This document shows, piece after piece, positions 61,786 to 64,000 of a stretch of DNA of 64,000 bases; the stretch's first letter is position 1; each line of letters begins with the position of its first letter. The stretch comes from UBA668 sp041178405. GTDB taxonomy: Bacteria > Actinomycetota > Acidimicrobiia > Acidimicrobiales > Ilumatobacteraceae. Both the position numbers and the translations under genes were made by a program. The stretch is from the NCBI GenBank assembly GCA_041178405.1, contig JBEGVK010000042.1:1-64000 (forward strand), given 5' to 3'. The notes beneath the pieces are model-generated. The model saw only the letters and a program-made list of their open reading frames with translations. It was not told the origin of the DNA and did no database searches.

Positions 61786-62664
61786 TCAGCGGCCGCGGAA
61801 CTCGGGCTGGCGCTTCTCGAGATACGCCGCCACACCCTCGCGGAAGTCGGCGGTGCGCAGCAGGGTGAGCAACTGCAGGAAGACGTGGTGCACGTTCTGG
61901 TCGAACGTCTCGGTCTCGGCCGCCCTCATCATCCGCTTGATGGCTCGCACGGCGAGCGGGGCATTGGCGCTGATCTCGGCCGCCATCGAGCGGACACCCT
62001 CAGCGAACTCGGCATCCGGATAGACATGGTTCACGAGTCCGAGTCGCAGCGCGTCGTCGGCCGTCAGCACCCTGCCGGTGAACGCGATCTCGGCGGCCCG
62101 CGCGTAGCCCACCATGCGCGGCAGCAGCCATGTGCCGCCGCTCTCGGGCACGATGCCGCGTCGCGCAAACCCCGGATTGAGCTTCGCAGAAGCGGCTGCG
62201 ATGCGGATGTCGCAGCCAAGGGCGATGTCGAGCCCATAGCCGGCGGCACCGCCGTTGAGGGCGCAGATCGTGGGGGTGTCGAGGTGGTGCAGCACGATGG
62301 GCGGGGTCGACCGGAGCTCGATCTCACCGGGCACTCCGGCACCGTCAGAGAGCCCGCCGAGTGCTCCCGGCGATGCGCTCATCTGCGCCGCCATGTCGAG
62401 GCCTGCGCAGAATGCCCGGCCTGCGCCGGTGAGCACGATGCAGCGCACGGCGGGATCTCGGTCGGCGGTGAGCAGCGCATCTGACAACTGGTCGAGCATG
62501 GCCGCCGAGATGGTGTTGAGGCGCCCCGGCGCGTCGAGGGTGACGGTTGCCACATGCCCGTCGACCTCGAGTCGTACTTCGATGGGCGCCGCAGCGGTGC
62601 GGCCCACCGTCGAGTCTTCGCCGCCTGGCGAACCCGGTGCACTGGACTCAGGCTGGGATCCCAT
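61786..62664 (-). CDS. Enoyl-CoA hydratase/isomerase (crotonase family)
   Basis: A 292-residue crotonase: an N-terminal Gly/Pro/Ser-rich extension (1-25), VTLDAPGRLNTIS, oxyanion-hole region AFCAGLDMAAQ, ALNGGAAGYGLDIALGCDIRIA, and GIVPESGGTWLLPRMVG with one Glu of the active site. Beta-oxidation of fatty acids or other acyl-CoAs is likely, but the precise substrate is not fixed. ATG 62664 lies seven bases after TACGTT (leaderless). Confidence 0.9.
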   Translation of the reverse strand: MGSQPESSAPGSPGGEDSTVGRTAAAPIEVRLEVDGHVATVTLDAPGRLNTISAAMLDQLSDALLTADRDPAVRCIVLTGAGRAFCAGLDMAAQMSASPGALGGLSDGAGVPGEIELRSTPPIVLHHLDTPTICALNGGAAGYGLDIALGCDIRIAAASAKLNPGFARRGIVPESGGTWLLPRMVGYARAAEIAFTGRVLTADDALRLGLVNHVYPDAEFAEGVRSMAAEISANAPLAVRAIKRMMRAAETETFDQNVHHVFLQLLTLLRTADFREGVAAYLEKRQPEFRGR

Positions 62665-62671
62665 CTCTGCG

Positions 62672-62677
62672 AACGTA
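62672..62677 (-). promoter_or_regulatory. Candidate -10 box (TACGTT), leaderless
   Basis: TACGTT at 62677-62672, seven bases before the crotonase ATG. Confidence 0.4.
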
Positions 62678-62732
62678 GTGCGCCGGACCCCGATTTCGCC
62701 CCCTCGACTGCCCCATCGGCGACAGCGATCCC

Positions 62733-62798
62733 TAGACTCAGGGCTTCGACAACATCAGGGCGGCATCCCGCCGCCTTGGCTCCTAGGGGGAGAATCCC
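62733..62798 (+). promoter_or_regulatory. Promoter, leader hairpin and strong ribosome-binding site of the lipoprotein gene
   Basis: TAGACT (62733-62738) is the best -10. The leader then contains a small stem GGCGG/CCGCC (62759-62772) and the strong Shine-Dalgarno GGGGGAG six bases before ATG 62799. Unlike its leaderless neighbours, this gene is equipped for high translation. Confidence 0.45.
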
Positions 62799-64000
62799 AT
62801 GCAGAGAACCCGTGTGCGCCGGGCAGGCGCGCTGCTCGTAGGTCTGTCGCTGTTCGCGGCTGCCTGCGGCGACGACAAGGAAGCATCCAACACCACGGCT
62901 GCTGAGACCACCATGCCCACCGACACCACCGGCGGCGCCGACACCACGGCTCCCGCTGGCGGCGGCGAGCTGGCCGGCATGAAGGGCACCACGCCCCTCC
63001 CGCCGGAGCTGGCTCAGGAGTTCAAGGACCGCATCCTGACCACGCCCTCGGGCGCCGGCCAGACCGACTTCAACTACGCCGCTGAGACGTACGACGCGGT
63101 CGTCATCATGGCCCTCGCTGCCGAGGCCGCCAAGACCGACGGCATCGAGTACGCCAGCTTCATCGTCGACGTGTCGACCGGTGGCGAGAAGTGCACCGAC
63201 TTCGTGGCGTGCCGCGACCTGCTGGCCGCCGGCACCGACATCGACTATGACGGCGTGTCGGGCCCGAACGACCTCAACGGCAACGGCGAGCCCCTCGCCG
63301 GCACCTATGGCGTCCTGCAGTTCGGCGCCGACAACCGCATCGACGACTCGCTGACCACCAACGTGTCGGCCGAGTCGCCGGAGTCGGCGGTGCTGCCGGA
63401 GTCGGCAGTCGAGGGTGCCCGCGCCGGTGACGGCACGTTCACCATCGGCGGCCTGCTGCCCCAGACCGGTTCGCTGGCCTTCCTCGGCAACCCGATGTTC
63501 GCCGGCGCCGAGCTCGCCGTGGCCGAGATCAACGCCGCTGGCGGCGTCCTCGGTGCGGAGATGGTGTACTCGGCCGGTGACTCGGGCGACACCAGCACCG
63601 ACCTCGCCAACCAGACCACCGACCGCTTCCTCGCCGAGAACGTCGACGGCATCGTCGGCCCCGCCTCGTCGGGCGTGGCGCTCACCGTGATCGACAAGAT
63701 CACGGCAGCTGGCGTGGTGCTCTTCTCGCCCGCCAACACCTCGCCGGTGCTGTCGACCTATGCCGACAAGGGCCTCTACTTCCGCAACGCTCCGCCGGAC
63801 ACCCTGCAGGGTGTCGTCATCGCCGACCTCGTCGTCGGCGACGGCAACCAGAGCGTGTGGATCATGGGCCTGGACGATGCCTACGGCAACGGCCTTGCTG
63901 ACGTCATCGAGGCCGCCCTCACCGAGGCCGGCATCGAGGTCCTCGGCAAGACCATCTACGACCCGGCTGCCGCCAGCTTCGACACCGAAGTCGGCGAGAT
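62799..64000 (+). CDS. Branched-chain amino acid-type ABC substrate-binding lipoprotein, unusual domain order (3' end missing)
   Basis: The first 400 codons of an extracytoplasmic solute-binding lipoprotein. Signal peptide 1-22 with lipobox AAAC (Cys23); Thr/Ala-rich linker 24-56. Residues 57-~185 (GMKGTTPL, NYAAETYDAVVIMALAAEAA, GEKCTDF, GTDIDYDGVSGP, GTYGVLQFGADN) resemble the C-terminal end of Peripla_BP_6 proteins. From residue ~205 (EGARAGDGTFTIGGLLPQTG) the ordinary N-terminal lobe begins and continues to the window edge. The protein is therefore either circularly permuted or has an extra C-terminal segment in front. ATG 62799 has a strong ribosome-binding site. Ligand unknown. Confidence 0.88.
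   Translation, partial: MQRTRVRRAGALLVGLSLFAAACGDDKEASNTTAAETTMPTDTTGGADTTAPAGGGELAGMKGTTPLPPELAQEFKDRILTTPSGAGQTDFNYAAETYDAVVIMALAAEAAKTDGIEYASFIVDVSTGGEKCTDFVACRDLLAAGTDIDYDGVSGPNDLNGNGEPLAGTYGVLQFGADNRIDDSLTTNVSAESPESAVLPESAVEGARAGDGTFTIGGLLPQTGSLAFLGNPMFAGAELAVAEINAAGGVLGAEMVYSAGDSGDTSTDLANQTTDRFLAENVDGIVGPASSGVALTVIDKITAAGVVLFSPANTSPVLSTYADKGLYFRNAPPDTLQGVVIADLVVGDGNQSVWIMGLDDAYGNGLADVIEAALTEAGIEVLGKTIYDPAAASFDTEVGE

Overview
The window is high-GC actinobacterial chromosome, most likely class Acidimicrobiia (possibly Ilumatobacter-like). Three things support this: the actinobacterial housekeeping gene order, actinobacteria-specific genes (mihF, guaB1, DUF3151, DUF1844 beside infC), and an Acidimicrobiia-style branched-chain substrate-binding lipoprotein. 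The placement is inferred from recognised genes and order; no search was run. Almost every base is coding. No tRNA gene, insertion sequence, phage or CRISPR array was seen.

Layout, left to right (most genes are on the minus strand, so transcription runs right to left). 1-405 is the 5' part of a 16S rRNA gene leaving the window. Its presumed promoter overlaps the stop codon of tyrS. Next come a plus-strand DUF2332 gene, the arginine operon argC-B-D-F-R-H (no argJ or argG) with a perfect ARG-box palindrome in front of argC, a plus-strand YqgE gene, and the translation block infC-rpmI-rplT-RNA methyltransferase-pheS-pheT. After a DUF1844 gene come a cold-shock-like/ATL pair, def-fmt-rsmB-mogA, a plus-strand methyltransferase, and mihF-gmk-rpoZ-coaBC-metK-priA. 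carA-carB-pyrD follow. Then sit two cell-envelope-type genes, where many actinobacteria carry pyrR-pyrB-pyrC. From 34.3 to 45.4 kb lies the classic run alaS-ruvX-mltG-aroE-aroC-aroK-aroB-(GNAT)-aroQ-pepP-efp-nusB.

The last 18 kb is mixed: a cysteine-cluster protein, typA, an orphan ParA-like ATPase, rnd-rhodanese, mobA, DUF3151, a DoxX protein, pyk with a hydrolase, a histidine phosphatase, an M18 aminopeptidase, guaB1-cmk-plsC, a hydrolase with Sua5/TsaC, a crotonase, and the 5' part of a substrate-binding lipoprotein that runs off the right edge.

Points beyond the gene list. (1) The lipoprotein at 62799 carries what looks like the family's C-terminal segment in front of its N-terminal lobe, so it is circularly permuted or partly duplicated. 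(2) pheS has a long leader with a candidate leaderless Phe-containing 19-codon peptide and mutually exclusive stems, resembling an attenuator. (3) infC appears to start with AUA. (4) At least fourteen genes show TANNNT followed by 6-9 bases and then the start codon, the pattern of leaderless transcription. In several places the TAG of that box is also the stop codon of the gene before. Promoters, operators and hairpins were all read by eye and are hypotheses.
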